Shown here piece after piece: positions 7,886-15,056 of a stretch of DNA of 33,698 nt; position 1 is the stretch's first letter, and every line of letters begins with the position of its first letter. Under the pieces are notes generated by a model. It had not been told where the DNA came from, made no database searches, and worked only from the letters and a program-made list of their open reading frames with translations. The translations under genes and the position numbers were made by a program. The DNA comes from Candidatus Fibrimonadaceae bacterium (GTDB lineage Bacteria; Fibrobacterota; Fibrobacteria; Fibrobacterales; Fibrobacteraceae), in contig JAITFN010000078.1 of the NCBI GenBank assembly GCA_031281345.1, forward strand, positions 1 to 33,698, given 5' to 3'.

Positions 7886-8142
7886 CCTTTGAAGAAATTT
7901 TCGCTTTGGTGAAAGACCGCAAAGAAAAAATGCCGGAAGGCAAAAGCACAACGGAGCTTTTTAAAAAAGGCTCGCACGGCATTGGCAAAAAATTGGCAGA
8001 AGAGGCAGCGGAATCTTGGATGGCGGCTCGTTTTGAAGGCAAAGATGCCCTCGCCTTAGAGCTTTCGCAAGTACTCTATTACGTAGCTTGTATGATGGCA
8101 GAAAACGAATTGACTCTAGAAGAGGTTTATGCCAAACTCTGA
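7882..8142 (+). CDS. hisE: Phosphoribosyl-ATP pyrophosphatase HisE
   Basis: HisE hydrolyses phosphoribosyl-ATP to phosphoribosyl-AMP, the second step of histidine synthesis. The 86-residue protein has the all-alpha MazG/HisE pattern: KGSHGIGKKLAEEAAESWMA with metal-binding glutamates, then LALELSQVLYYVACMMAE, which follows the EEISQLLY-type version of the second metal helix. It ends in LTLEEVYAKL as usual for the family. The start overlaps the rnhB stop by four bases and its end overlaps thiL by 14 bases. No other his genes are nearby, so it sits apart from the classical his operon. Confidence 0.85.
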   Translation: MTFEEIFALVKDRKEKMPEGKSTTELFKKGSHGIGKKLAEEAAESWMAARFEGKDALALELSQVLYYVACMMAENELTLEEVYAKL

Positions 8143-8947
8143 ATTTGAATTTATAAATGGCTTGCTCTCAAAAGCTGGTTCGCTTGCTAAGGGGGCGGGG
8201 GACGATGCCTTTGTCTTTGGAAAATACTTGATTTCTGCGGATATGTCTGTGGAAGGAACGCATTTTAGGCTGGACCTAAGCACCCCCTCGCAGGCTGTGG
8301 AAAAATGCCTGCTCTCCAACTTCTCCGACATAAACGCTATGGGCGGCACCTCTTGCGCAATTCTTTTTTCGGTTTGCATGAACAAAACTTGGAGCAAAAA
8401 AATACGAGACGAAATTGCAGAAACAACCGTTAATGTTTGCAAAAAACACAATGTGAGAATTTTGGGCGGAGATACCACAGGCGGCAGTTCTGGAGTTTTT
8501 TCCATAACTGTTTTTGGCAATGCAAAAGGCAAAATTTTGCTGAGAAACGCGGCAAAAGCAGGCGATGACGTGTGGCTCGCAGGCTCGCCAAGTGGCTCAG
8601 ATATGGGCACAATAACCGTAAATCCGCCGCTGAACTTGGGAAAAGAACTCGCAAAAATAAAAGGCATTGGAGCTTGCATAGATACAAGTGATTCCATTGC
8701 AGAAAGCTTGCAGCATATATCCGAGAAATCAAAAGTACGTTTGGAAGTGGAAAAAATGGAAAAGGCTATTTTGCAAAGCGCGGAGGATTTTTGCTTATTA
8801 TTCACAGCGAGAGAATCGGCAAGGGGAAGCATTTTAAAACTCACAAAAAAATTCCCCATAAGTAAAATAGGCAAGGCGAAAAAAGGTAGCGGAATTTTTT
8901 TAAGTGGAAAAAAAATTGAGGTTAAGGGATGGCAACACTTCGAGTAA
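8129..8947 (+). CDS. thiL: Thiamine-monophosphate kinase ThiL
   Basis: ThiL phosphorylates thiamine monophosphate to thiamine diphosphate. The AIR-synthase-like fold is shown by GAGDDAFVF (metal-binding Asp25-Asp26), ADMSVEGTHF, NFSDINAMGG, LGGDTTGG, CIDTSDSIAESL and AEDFCLLFT, all in family order. The usual DISDGL reads DTSDSI, so a normally conserved glycine is Ser. At 272 residues it is shorter than E. coli ThiL (about 325), with the reduction spread through the C-terminal domain. It overlaps hisE by 14 nt and the MORN lipoprotein gene by 19 nt, which implies coupled translation. Confidence 0.85.
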   Translation: MPNSEFEFINGLLSKAGSLAKGAGDDAFVFGKYLISADMSVEGTHFRLDLSTPSQAVEKCLLSNFSDINAMGGTSCAILFSVCMNKTWSKKIRDEIAETTVNVCKKHNVRILGGDTTGGSSGVFSITVFGNAKGKILLRNAAKAGDDVWLAGSPSGSDMGTITVNPPLNLGKELAKIKGIGACIDTSDSIAESLQHISEKSKVRLEVEKMEKAILQSAEDFCLLFTARESARGSILKLTKKFPISKIGKAKKGSGIFLSGKKIEVKGWQHFE

Positions 8948-10062
8948 CTTGCTTGCTTGTTTGTTTGCTCCTTTTCTCCTGTGAGCCTAACCACTTGGAA
9001 GTTGTGGAAGTTTTTGACAACAACGCACCCAAAGAAGCCTACGATGTTTCACCAAACGGAGAAAAACTAGCTCGGTATTCTTGGTACAGAAACGGCATAA
9101 AAGCAGAGGAAATGCCTTTTGCAAACGGAGTTCCAAACGGAGCTTACCGCAAATGGAGCGTTACGGGCTTTGTGGTAGAAAGCGGCAATTACAAAGATTC
9201 CCTGCGTGAAGGAAAATGGACATTTTTTGTAAGGGAGAGAGTACCTTATGCAAAGGGTTATTACAAAAAAGGACTCAAACAAGGAAAATGGACTATCTTG
9301 AACGAAGACGGAAATATCATCGGTGAGCAATTTTATAGCAACGACTCTGCGGTAGGTATATGGAAAAAATTTCAGAAAGATGTTTTAATTGAAGAAAATT
9401 CCTGCCACGAAGCGATAGAATCTGGATTTTTTAAATCTTATTCCAGTGAGGGCAAACCTTTGATTTATCAGGAATGCAGATTTGGAAAACCAAATGGAAT
9501 TTTTATGAGCTATTACCCAGGCGGCTCGCTCAACAAAATAGGCAGGTTTGAAAGCGGTCTCAAAACCGGAAGCTGGATTGAGTATTTTGCGAATTCAAAA
9601 ATACGAAAAATTGAGAATTGGAATTCTGGCATTAGAAACGGCACTTGGCTCAAATTAGACGACCAAGGCAATACGCTTTCAAGAGCGGAATTCATTGACG
9701 GCACCGGAGTTTTTGAAGACTCCTCTTGGCGAAACAACAGAATGAATGGCGAAGTTCGCACACAGCTTAGAAACGGAGAATATTACAGAATAGAAACTTA
9801 CGAAAACGGGCTAAAACAAATCACGGCGGATTACCCAAAAGATTCTAAGCAGCCTTTGGTTCTGGGTTATTGGAAAGACGGGAAAAAAGAAGGAGCTTGG
9901 AGAAGCTGGTATAGAAATGGCATATTGAAAGATTCGCTGAATTTCAAAGAAGGCGAACTTTTTGGCGATCAATTTCATTATGATAGCACCGGAAGGTTGT
10001 ATAAAAAAGAAAAAACAATGGGGAAAAATATGCCCACAGTTGTGGAAATGAGGAACAACTAG
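8929..10062 (+). CDS. MORN-repeat lipoprotein (YwqK-like)
   Basis: The N-terminus has a basic start, a hydrophobic core and a lipobox LLFSC (Cys about residue 18), so the mature protein is probably an envelope lipoprotein. The remaining 360 residues are about 12-14 irregular MORN_2-type repeats of the form Y-x-NG-x-x-x-G-x-W, for example GAYRKWSVTGFV, GKWTFFVRERV, GSWIEYFANSK and GAWRSWYRNGIL. Such repeats form a beta-meander sheet and occur in the YwqK family, which databases often label as an antitoxin without good support. The gene overlaps thiL by 19 nt and its TAG overlaps the birA GTG by one base. Repeat type is confident; the function is unknown. Confidence 0.8.
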   Translation: MATLRVTCLLVCLLLFSCEPNHLEVVEVFDNNAPKEAYDVSPNGEKLARYSWYRNGIKAEEMPFANGVPNGAYRKWSVTGFVVESGNYKDSLREGKWTFFVRERVPYAKGYYKKGLKQGKWTILNEDGNIIGEQFYSNDSAVGIWKKFQKDVLIEENSCHEAIESGFFKSYSSEGKPLIYQECRFGKPNGIFMSYYPGGSLNKIGRFESGLKTGSWIEYFANSKIRKIENWNSGIRNGTWLKLDDQGNTLSRAEFIDGTGVFEDSSWRNNRMNGEVRTQLRNGEYYRIETYENGLKQITADYPKDSKQPLVLGYWKDGKKEGAWRSWYRNGILKDSLNFKEGELFGDQFHYDSTGRLYKKEKTMGKNMPTVVEMRNN

Positions 10063-10769
10063 TGAACCTTGTGCAACTAGACGAATGTGAAAGCACACAC
10101 AAATATATGAAGGATAATTTTGCAAACTTGCCGGAGTGGACCGTTGTTGTTGCAGAAAACCAAACTATGGGGCGAGGCAGGCACGGAAGGGCTTGGCTTG
10201 CACCCAAAGGCAAAAATCTCTGCTTTAACATTCTTTTGAGGGCAGAAAACCTAAAGCCGGAGCACTATGCTCCAACCACGCAAATAGCTGCCATAACCCT
10301 CGCAGAAATTTTAAGGGAAAAAGGAATTGAAGCGAGCATAAAATGGCCAAATGATATCTTGGTGAACAAGCACAAGATATGTGGCATAATATCTGAGTTA
10401 TTGCCAGAGCAGCGCATTTCGCTTGGCATTGGTTTAAATGTGAACACCGAAAAATCCGATTTTGCAAACCTAGACCGCTTGGCTACGAGCATATATATTG
10501 AAACGGGCAAAATTTTTGACAAAAATGCCATTTTGCAGGAATTCTTGCATAAATTCAAGGCGAATTTTGAGACTTTGCGAGAAAAGGGCTTGGAGCCTTT
10601 TATTGAGGAGTGGAGAAAAATGGGATGTTTCACAGGGCATAAGGCGAAAGTCATAGACGAAGGCTCTGTTTTGGAGGGGATAATTGAGGCGGTCAATAAC
10701 GACGGTTCTTTGCTTTTTAGAACGGAAAAAGGCTTAAAAAGCGTGTGGAGCGGTGATTTGGAGATATAG
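10062..10769 (+). CDS. birA: Biotin-[acetyl-CoA-carboxylase] ligase, single-domain BirA
   Basis: This enzyme activates biotin with ATP and attaches it to the biotin carboxyl carrier protein. The biotinyl-AMP loop GRGRHGRAW is at residues 37-45, KWPNDIL at 94-100, then KICGIISE, GIGLNVN and a C-terminal SH3-like domain ending in VWSGDLEI. There is no N-terminal helix-turn-helix, so unlike E. coli BirA it should not repress bio genes. The start is GTG, sharing one base with the TAG of the upstream gene (TAGTG). It is the last gene in the overlapping chain from rnhB. Confidence 0.92.
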   Translation: MNLVQLDECESTHKYMKDNFANLPEWTVVVAENQTMGRGRHGRAWLAPKGKNLCFNILLRAENLKPEHYAPTTQIAAITLAEILREKGIEASIKWPNDILVNKHKICGIISELLPEQRISLGIGLNVNTEKSDFANLDRLATSIYIETGKIFDKNAILQEFLHKFKANFETLREKGLEPFIEEWRKMGCFTGHKAKVIDEGSVLEGIIEAVNNDGSLLFRTEKGLKSVWSGDLEI

Positions 10770-10778
10770 CCAAAAACC

Positions 10779-10807
10779 TTGACAACCCTGCAAAATATTT
10801 CTATATT
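10779..10807 (+). promoter_or_regulatory. Sigma-70 promoter of tRNA-Asn
   Basis: TTGACA at 10779-10784 and TATATT at 10802-10807 are separated by 17 bases. The expected transcription start, near 10814, is about 7 bases before the mature tRNA. The -10 context (TTCTATATTTAC) recurs upstream of several other genes in the window. Confidence 0.8.
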
Positions 10808-10820
10808 TACAGCCTACCAA

Positions 10821-10892
10821 TGCTTCATAGCTCAATGGTAGAGCAACCGGCTGTTAACCGGTTGGTTCCAGGTTCGAGTCCTGGTGAAGCAG
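10821..10892 (+). tRNA. tRNA-Asn (GTT)
   Basis: The cloverleaf is complete. The 7-bp acceptor TGCTTCA pairs with TGAAGCA, the D stem is GCTC/GAGC, the anticodon stem is ACCGG/CCGGT with loop CTGTTAA giving anticodon GTT, and the T arm is CCAGG-TTCGAGT-CCTGG. The discriminator is G. The CCA end is not encoded, so it must be added after transcription. Confidence 0.97.
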
Positions 10893-10908
10893 TTTTCGTT
10901 GAGCAAAA

Positions 10909-11199
10909 ATGCCGTCCCTTTCTATTTTATATCCAGAGGAAAGCCGCCAAACCCTGCAAATTCCAGAAAATGGCTTGCTAATTGGGCGCAGCCCATATTG
11001 CGATTTATATTTACCCGATGAATTCATTTCTGCAAGGCACTGCAAAATTTTTTTTGAAAACGAAAGCCAAGACCTCTTTATAGAAGACCAAGGCAGCACA
11101 AATGGCACCTTCATAGACGGAACCCAAGTGGAGAAAAAAAGCCCGCTGAAAGAGGGGCAAAGGATTCAGATTGGGATAACCGAAATGAAGATAATTTAA
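10909..11199 (+). CDS. FHA-domain protein
   Basis: The 96-residue protein is essentially one forkhead-associated domain, a phosphothreonine-binding module. The diagnostic residues are IGRSPYCDLYL (Gly-Arg at 26-27), ISARHCKI (Ser, His) and DQGSTNGTFIDG, ending in GQRIQIG. A lone FHA domain normally reads out a Ser/Thr kinase or serves as an adaptor in secretion systems; no kinase gene lies in this window. It begins 16 bases after the tRNA and has no obvious Shine-Dalgarno sequence, so it may depend on read-through from the tRNA promoter. It is convergent with the toxin gene, whose stop is two bases away. Confidence 0.88.
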   Translation: MPSLSILYPEESRQTLQIPENGLLIGRSPYCDLYLPDEFISARHCKIFFENESQDLFIEDQGSTNGTFIDGTQVEKKSPLKEGQRIQIGITEMKII

Positions 11200-11201
11200 C
11201 C

Positions 11202-11492
11202 TCAATTATCCTCAAACTCCGTTCCTCTGCTTGTGTGCCAAATACCTCTTATGCTTATATATTCATCTTTTACTTTGTAATAAATATTGTATCTAAATTT
11301 GCCGAGTTTTATTTTCCTCATTCCTTTTTTATATGGTCTGCCTATACTAGGTTGTTTCTCTATTTTGCTTAATGTGTTGTAAAACTGGTCGTGCATTATT
11401 TGGGCTTGCTTTGGTGAATTTTCCGCTATATACTCCATTGCCTTATTTAATTGTTTTTCGCATATTGGTATTATTTTTATTTTTTTCTGCAT
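11202..11492 (-). CDS. RelE/ParE-family toxin
   Basis: The 96-residue basic protein fits the RelE/ParE fold: an N-terminal strand (KIKIIPICEKQLNKAMEYIAE), a two-helix hairpin, GRPYKKGMRKIKLGKFRYNIYYKV, then strand IRGIWHTSRGTEF. The Arg-rich central strands and the terminal H-x-x-R are typical. RelE members cleave mRNA on the ribosome and ParE members poison gyrase; the sequence alone does not decide between them. Its start overlaps the end of the upstream antitoxin gene by 16 nt, the normal antitoxin-toxin order. Confidence 0.82.
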   Translation of the reverse strand: MQKKIKIIPICEKQLNKAMEYIAENSPKQAQIMHDQFYNTLSKIEKQPSIGRPYKKGMRKIKLGKFRYNIYYKVKDEYISIRGIWHTSRGTEFEDN

Positions 11493-11713
11493 AGTATTTC
11501 TTCTAGTTTTTTTGTAGTTCTTTTCCTCATTTCCTCTACAGTTATGAAATTGCCTGCCTTTTCCTCTTGCTCGCTTTCCTTTAGCATTAAGTCAAGCTCT
11601 ATTTCGTCAAGCATACATAAAAGGTCATCTGTTCTTTCTTCAAGCCCTATATTTTTCATAGCCTTTTTAATTTTTGGCTCTATCGCCGCAGTTTTTATTG
11701 CCATTGTTGCCAT
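11477..11713 (-). CDS. Antitoxin of the RelE/ParE-type pair
   Basis: A 78-residue, mostly helical, charged protein directly upstream of the toxin gene and overlapping it by 16 nt. The start at 11713 (MATMAIK) is preferred over an ATG five codons earlier, because AGAGGT inside that extension is the Shine-Dalgarno sequence for 11713. Residues 40-78 (ELDLMLKESEQEEK, then VEEMRKRTTKKLEEIL) look like the flexible acidic-then-basic tail that wraps toxins of this family. A DNA-binding fold at the N-terminus is not clear. The assignment rests mainly on position, size and overlap. Confidence 0.7.
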   Translation of the reverse strand: MATMAIKTAAIEPKIKKAMKNIGLEERTDDLLCMLDEIELDLMLKESEQEEKAGNFITVEEMRKRTTKKLEEILCRKK

Positions 11714-11866
11714 ATACTTACCTCTCATTGGACAATATACAAAACAAAATATTGGCTTTTTTAAAAAAAATGCACATTTTTGCCTGCAATTATTTAAAAA
11801 AGCCCATACGTAAATGCTTTATCAAGTGGCAGGCATACTTATTTGCAAACACTTGTTGACAAAATT

Positions 11867-11926
11867 CACTTTTTTTGATTTTTTTTGACTTTTTTTCACT
11901 TTTTTGGGAATTTTTTCCCTTTTTTT
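11867..11926. repeat. T-rich low-complexity tract
   Basis: About 60 bases made of T runs separated by short GA(C) or CAC spacers, ending with a small dyad GGGAA-TTTT-TTCCC (11906-11919) followed by seven T. The dyad could be a weak terminator. The tract lies between the toxin-antitoxin pair and the small-ORF pair; the bases from 11714 to 11963 otherwise show no gene. Confidence 0.5.
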
Positions 11927-11963
11927 ACGTCTAATAAGTAGAACCAAAAAAAAGGAGGTTTCT

Positions 11964-12059
11964 ATGAAAAAAAACATTGTTGGAGCAGACCTGCGTGCCT
12001 GCCCTGCCCCGAATAATTTTGTATCTTTAAAGGAGGGACAGGTATGGAAAGCGTTTTAA
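11964..12059 (+). CDS. 31-residue small ORF with a strong RBS
   Basis: A short ORF starting MKKNIVGADLRACPAPNN and ending in VWKAF. It is preceded by a near-perfect Shine-Dalgarno AAAGGAGG six bases before the ATG. It overlaps the next gene (start 12044) by 16 nt, and that gene's own Shine-Dalgarno (AAAGGAGG) lies within it, so translation of the two is probably coupled. It has no membrane segment or recognised motif. It may be a leader peptide or a functional small protein; coding status is inferred from the RBS and the overlap. Confidence 0.5.
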   Translation: MKKNIVGADLRACPAPNNFVSLKEGQVWKAF

Positions 12060-12373
12060 ATCTTGTAGTCAACGCAGAAAATGTGCGAATGCTAGTGATA
12101 GTAGCAATCGCCTATGTTGGCTATATGCGACTTAATAGCAAAATGGACCGCCGAGAACATTCCTTGGACAAGCGAATAGACGGCGTGGAAGTCTTTTTGA
12201 ATAGCCGTATAGACGAGCTAAGATATAACGACTTGGCAGCTATTAATAAGCGTATAGACGAGCTGAAATCTCACCTTACCAGCACCATAGAAGCCCTGAC
12301 TTACGCTCTGGAAAAAAACGGCTCTATGAAACGGGAAGACAAAGAATACGTGGATAGCAGACTCGCTCATTAA
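12044..12373 (+). CDS. Small membrane-anchored coiled-coil protein
   Basis: 109 residues with one likely transmembrane helix at about 14-28 (VRMLVIVAIAYVGYM). A charged heptad-like region of about 60 residues follows, with repeated KRID(G/E) and RIDEL units: DKRIDGVEVF, SRIDELRYND, KRIDELKSHL. The end, ALEKNGSMKREDKEYVDSRL, looks constrained. Strong Shine-Dalgarno AAAGGAGG precedes the ATG. It forms a two-gene unit with the small upstream ORF. I do not recognise a named family. Its stop codon overlaps the T-tract of the flagellin terminator on the other strand. Confidence 0.65.
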   Translation: MESVLNLVVNAENVRMLVIVAIAYVGYMRLNSKMDRREHSLDKRIDGVEVFLNSRIDELRYNDLAAINKRIDELKSHLTSTIEALTYALEKNGSMKREDKEYVDSRLAH

Positions 12374-12405
12374 AAAAAGCCCCCCGCACTTAGTACGGAG
12401 AGCCT
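12372..12405 (-). terminator. Rho-independent terminator of flagellin A
   Basis: On the minus strand AGGCTCTCCGTAC and GTGCGGGGGGCT form a 12-bp stem with one bulged G and a TAA loop, followed by seven T. It lies 24 bases past the flagellin stop. On the plus strand the hairpin is not followed by T, so it should act mainly leftward. Confidence 0.85.
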
Positions 12406-12428
12406 TATAACTCTATGAGTTAAAACAA

Positions 12429-14117
12429 TTAACCTAACAAGCCGAGAACCGACTGTGGTAAGCTGTTCGCTTGTGCCAACATGCTTGTGGAAGCCTGCAC
12501 CATGATTTGATTCTTGGTGAAGTTTGTGGTTTCCGTTGCAAAGTCGGTGTCGCGAATGCGGCTTTCTGCTTCTTGGATGTTGTATTCCATAGATGCAATG
12601 TTGTTGACTGTGTAGTCAAGACGGTTGATGTAGGTACCAATGGATGCACGGTTACCGCTTATCACCTTGATAGTTTCCTGGAGCTTGTCTATAGCTCTTT
12701 GGGCACCTTCACGGGTGTCAATGGTTTGGGCTTGCAAGCCTAAACCTTTAACGTCAACAGCAACGTAGTTCACCTTTATCTGATTAGCAGCAGAACCACC
12801 CAAACCTGTTGAGTAGTTTGGACCAACGTGCAACACTTCAGAAGCCGCTGTGCCAGAAGCGATATCTGCTTCGGCATAGTTTTTGTAAGCATCTTTTAAG
12901 CCGTTGATGATGTCTTGATAAGCCATCACCTGGCTCTTTGTAGTGCCTGTGGTCATTTTGCTGGCATCAATTGAAAGCACATCCTTTAAGTCCTTTTGCA
13001 TCTGTTCAGAAGCTTTTGAACCAAAGATTGAAGCCAATGCATTCCACCGATCAGTGCCAGATGCCGCCTGAGCAGCTTTAACTTGGGCTACGATACCGTC
13101 AAGAGATTGGATACCTGTGCCACCAGCTAATGTAGCAACGCCCGTTACATCAGAAGCAGTAGTAGAAGCTGCAACACGCGTGAATATATCATCTACGGAA
13201 CTCTTTGCACCAGCTTTGGCATCTGCTTCTCCTGCGCTAGATGCTTTAAAGTTATTTAAAGCATTATCAATATCTCTCAAAAAGTCGTTTATAGACTGGA
13301 TAGTTTTCATATTGCTTGCGGTTTTCTCTCCATCCTTCAGAGCGCCACCAGCAGCAGCATCCATCCATTTTGAAATATCGGAATGCAACAAATCGCTGCG
13401 AAGTTTTCCACCCTGAGATTGGAATTCTTCCAAGACAGCTTTGATATTGCTTTCGGTGAGTATTCCCGCTTCTGCTTTACCAGTTCCCGCAGTCCCATCA
13501 CCCAACAATACTTTATTGAGGTTAGTTATTATAGCATTTAAAGCGGTAGCACCGCCACCTGTGGTGACTGTGAGAGATGCAAAACCACCTTTCAAGTCTT
13601 GACCAAAGTATTTGTAAACTACGTTGGCAGCTTCTTGATAGGCAACCGCTTTGGTATAAGGGTTGAGTTTTGTGGCAGCAAAGCTCTTGTTCGGGTCAAC
13701 ATCAAAAAGCAGCACGTTTTTGCCGTTATAGTCAGTGTTATTGGCTATACGGTTTACTTCCTTAGTCAGAGCTTGAAACTCGTCGTTAAGGTACATGCGC
13801 TCGGTGCTTGTCAGAGTATCGTTGGCAGATTGCACTGCCAATTCTTTCTGTCTTTGCATCATGTTGGTGATTTCGCCGAGAGCGCCTTCCGCTATCTGCA
13901 ATGCAGCTTGGCCGTCTTGGGCGTTGCGCTTTGCTTTACCCAAACCGCGAATTTGGGTTCTCATTTGTTCACTCATCGCAAGGCCTGCGGCATCGTCTTG
14001 GGCACGATTGATTCTTAGACCAGTGGAGAGTTTTTCTAGTGACTTTGACATAGCGTTGTCGTTCAGGAATAACGACTGCTGAGTCACCATTGCTCGAATG
14101 TTGTGATTGATTTGCAT
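12429..14117 (-). CDS. Flagellin A (FliC family), divergent copy
   Basis: Flagellin is the filament subunit, secreted by the flagellar type III system. This copy has 562 residues. The D0/D1 N-terminus (MQINHNIRAMVTQQSLF, LEKLSTGLRINRAQDDAAGL) and the C-terminus (NIASMEYNIQEAESRIRDTD to NSLPQSVLGLLG) are complete. The N-terminal block QRQKELAVQSAN resembles the D1 region recognised by TLR5 in other flagellins. The centre, about 180-430, differs strongly from the three plus-strand paralogues. The start at 14117 is chosen because the Shine-Dalgarno ACAAGGAGGT lies just upstream and MQINHN is common to all copies; a longer ORF would read through the leader. It has its own sigma-28-type promoter at 14231-14258 and a strong terminator. 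Small unique substitutions (SLFLNDNAMSK) also set it apart. Confidence 0.95.
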   Translation of the reverse strand: MQINHNIRAMVTQQSLFLNDNAMSKSLEKLSTGLRINRAQDDAAGLAMSEQMRTQIRGLGKAKRNAQDGQAALQIAEGALGEITNMMQRQKELAVQSANDTLTSTERMYLNDEFQALTKEVNRIANNTDYNGKNVLLFDVDPNKSFAATKLNPYTKAVAYQEAANVVYKYFGQDLKGGFASLTVTTGGGATALNAIITNLNKVLLGDGTAGTGKAEAGILTESNIKAVLEEFQSQGGKLRSDLLHSDISKWMDAAAGGALKDGEKTASNMKTIQSINDFLRDIDNALNNFKASSAGEADAKAGAKSSVDDIFTRVAASTTASDVTGVATLAGGTGIQSLDGIVAQVKAAQAASGTDRWNALASIFGSKASEQMQKDLKDVLSIDASKMTTGTTKSQVMAYQDIINGLKDAYKNYAEADIASGTAASEVLHVGPNYSTGLGGSAANQIKVNYVAVDVKGLGLQAQTIDTREGAQRAIDKLQETIKVISGNRASIGTYINRLDYTVNNIASMEYNIQEAESRIRDTDFATETTNFTKNQIMVQASTSMLAQANSLPQSVLGLLG

Positions 14118-14224
14118 AGAGTTTGACCTCCTTGTAGTGTTCAAACCTCGTGCATCCTTGCACGCGGTGCCAAATTCTTTCAGACATTCGCCAGCGACCC
14201 AAATTTGGCATTTAGCCCTTTCAG
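14118..14224 (-). promoter_or_regulatory. Structured 5' leader of flagellin A with two CsrA-type sites
   Basis: The leader has a hairpin with loop AAGGAT (14154-14159): CGTGC/GCACG next to the loop, a G-A mismatch, then ACC/GGT. The Shine-Dalgarno region reads ACAAGGAGGT (14126-14135), matching the CsrA consensus ACANGGANGT. Both elements recur in all four flagellin leaders, with base changes that preserve pairing. An upstream stem seen in the other copies is only partly retained here. Confidence 0.7.
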
Positions 14225-14230
14225 TTTTAG

Positions 14231-14258
14231 TTATAGGAATATTCTATGCTAAACTTTA
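14231..14258 (-). promoter_or_regulatory. Sigma-28 (FliA)-type promoter of flagellin A
   Basis: Read on the minus strand: TAAAGTTT (14251-14258), a 12-bp spacer, TCCTATAA (14231-14238). The -35 equals the FliA consensus TAAAGTTT, and the -10 fits a GCCTATAA variant seen at all five such sites here. The predicted start is near 14224. Confidence 0.75.
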
Positions 14259-14402
14259 GCATATTTTTAAGAAAAGGCAATTTTTTTTTGCCTTGTAGCA
14301 TATTTAGGGGTTTTTAGGTGTTTGAAACGCTATATGCGTGTGCTCAAAACCTTTGTCCCTTGTACCTAGTGGGCGCGATAAATCGGCGACCCTGCCTTTT
14401 TT

Positions 14403-14445
14403 GGGACTTGGGACATGGGATATTTTTTCCCTTGTCCCTAGTCCC
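14403..14445. repeat. GGGAC dyad, copy 1
   Basis: GGGACT-T-GGGACA-T-GGG pairs with CCC-T-TGTCCC-T-AGTCCC around a 9-base AT loop, a 17-position stem with only two T-T mismatches. It is not followed by a T run on either strand, so it does not look like a terminator. Confidence 0.7.
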
Positions 14446-14475
14446 CTGGTCTTTAACTAGGCCCCTCTGTGTTTG

Positions 14476-14503
14476 TTATAGGATTTTTATATAGCGAACT
14501 TTA
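14476..14503 (-). promoter_or_regulatory. Second minus-facing sigma-28-like promoter
   Basis: Minus strand: TAAAGTTC (14496-14503), 12 bp, TCCTATAA (14476-14483). It would fire towards flagellin A through the GGGAC dyad from about 360 bp upstream of the gene. It may be a remnant of the duplication or a second promoter. Confidence 0.5.
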
Positions 14504-14604
14504 GTTTTTTTTCAGAAAAAACTACTTTTTTTTCGCTTTTTTTACAGTGTTGAAGCAATAGTTAAAGTATTTGTTAGAGAATAAAAATAAATGGGTTAAA
14601 TTAC

Positions 14605-14632
14605 TAAAGTTAAATTAGAAAACAACCTATAA
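14605..14632 (+). promoter_or_regulatory. Plus-facing sigma-28-like promoter of the decayed inner leader
   Basis: TAAAGTTA (14605-14612), 12 bp, ACCTATAA (14625-14632). It matches the functional-looking box at 15057-15084 in position and spacing, but the leader it serves (14637-14690) has lost its RBS and gene. Confidence 0.5.
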
Positions 14633-14636
14633 CCTT

Positions 14637-14810
14637 TATGACGAAGGTAAGGAAGCCAACGATTTAAAATTACACGGATTAAAATTAAGTGCATTGTCGT
14701 TCAGGAAAACGATTATTTTATCACCTCGCTCGAATGTTGTGATTGTTTTGTAAAAATTTTGATCTCCTTGTAGTGTTTAAATCTCGGGCTTCCTTGCCTA
14801 CGGATCTTTC
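14637..14810. pseudogene. Remnants of two inner flagellin leaders and one flagellin N-terminus
   Basis: 14637-14690 is a plus-facing leader copy: GAAGGTAAGGAAGCCAACG matches the hairpin region of flagellin B, but the RBS ACACGGAGGT has become ACACGGATTA and no gene follows. It joins directly to a minus-facing remnant. On the minus strand, from about 14800 to 14690, there is a decayed leader (GGCAAGGAAGCCCGAGAT, ACTACAAGGAGATC), then ATGCAAATC changed to a form without ATG, then CAATCACAACATTCGAGC corresponding to codons 4-9 of flagellin A. Similarity ends near codon 21. Start codon loss and indels make both non-functional. Confidence 0.75.
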
Positions 14811-14854
14811 TTTCTATATCTTGTATCTTGTATAAATTCTGATTTACATTCTTT

Positions 14855-14884
14855 GGGACATGGGACATGATTTTCCCTTGTCCC
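14855..14884. repeat. GGGAC dyad, copy 2
   Basis: GGGACA-T-GGG pairs with CCC-T-TGTCCC around an AT-rich loop, a shortened version of the dyad at 14403-14445 at the same relative place in the second copy of the duplicated region. The surroundings have drifted while the stem persists. Confidence 0.6.
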
Positions 14885-14927
14885 AAAACATTTAAATATA
14901 AATCAATCAGTAAAATTTAATTTCTCC

Positions 14928-14955
14928 TTATAGGATTTTTCCATTCCAAACTTTA
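14928..14955 (-). promoter_or_regulatory. Third minus-facing sigma-28-like promoter
   Basis: Minus strand: TAAAGTTT (14948-14955), 12 bp, TCCTATAA (14928-14935). It would drive transcription leftward into the decayed inner leader. It has kept both boxes intact although no gene directly follows. Confidence 0.5.
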
Positions 14956-15056
14956 GTCTTTTTTTTATCAAGAAATACTTTTTTTCACTTTTCTGAATAC
15001 GTTGAAGCAAAAGTTAAAGCATTCGTTGAAGAGCAAAAATAAACACGACAAATTAC

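Noticed and set aside
11906-11926. GGGAATTTTTTCCC followed by T run as a true terminator
   Set aside because: The stem is only five pairs inside a T-rich low-complexity tract; listed only within that tract.
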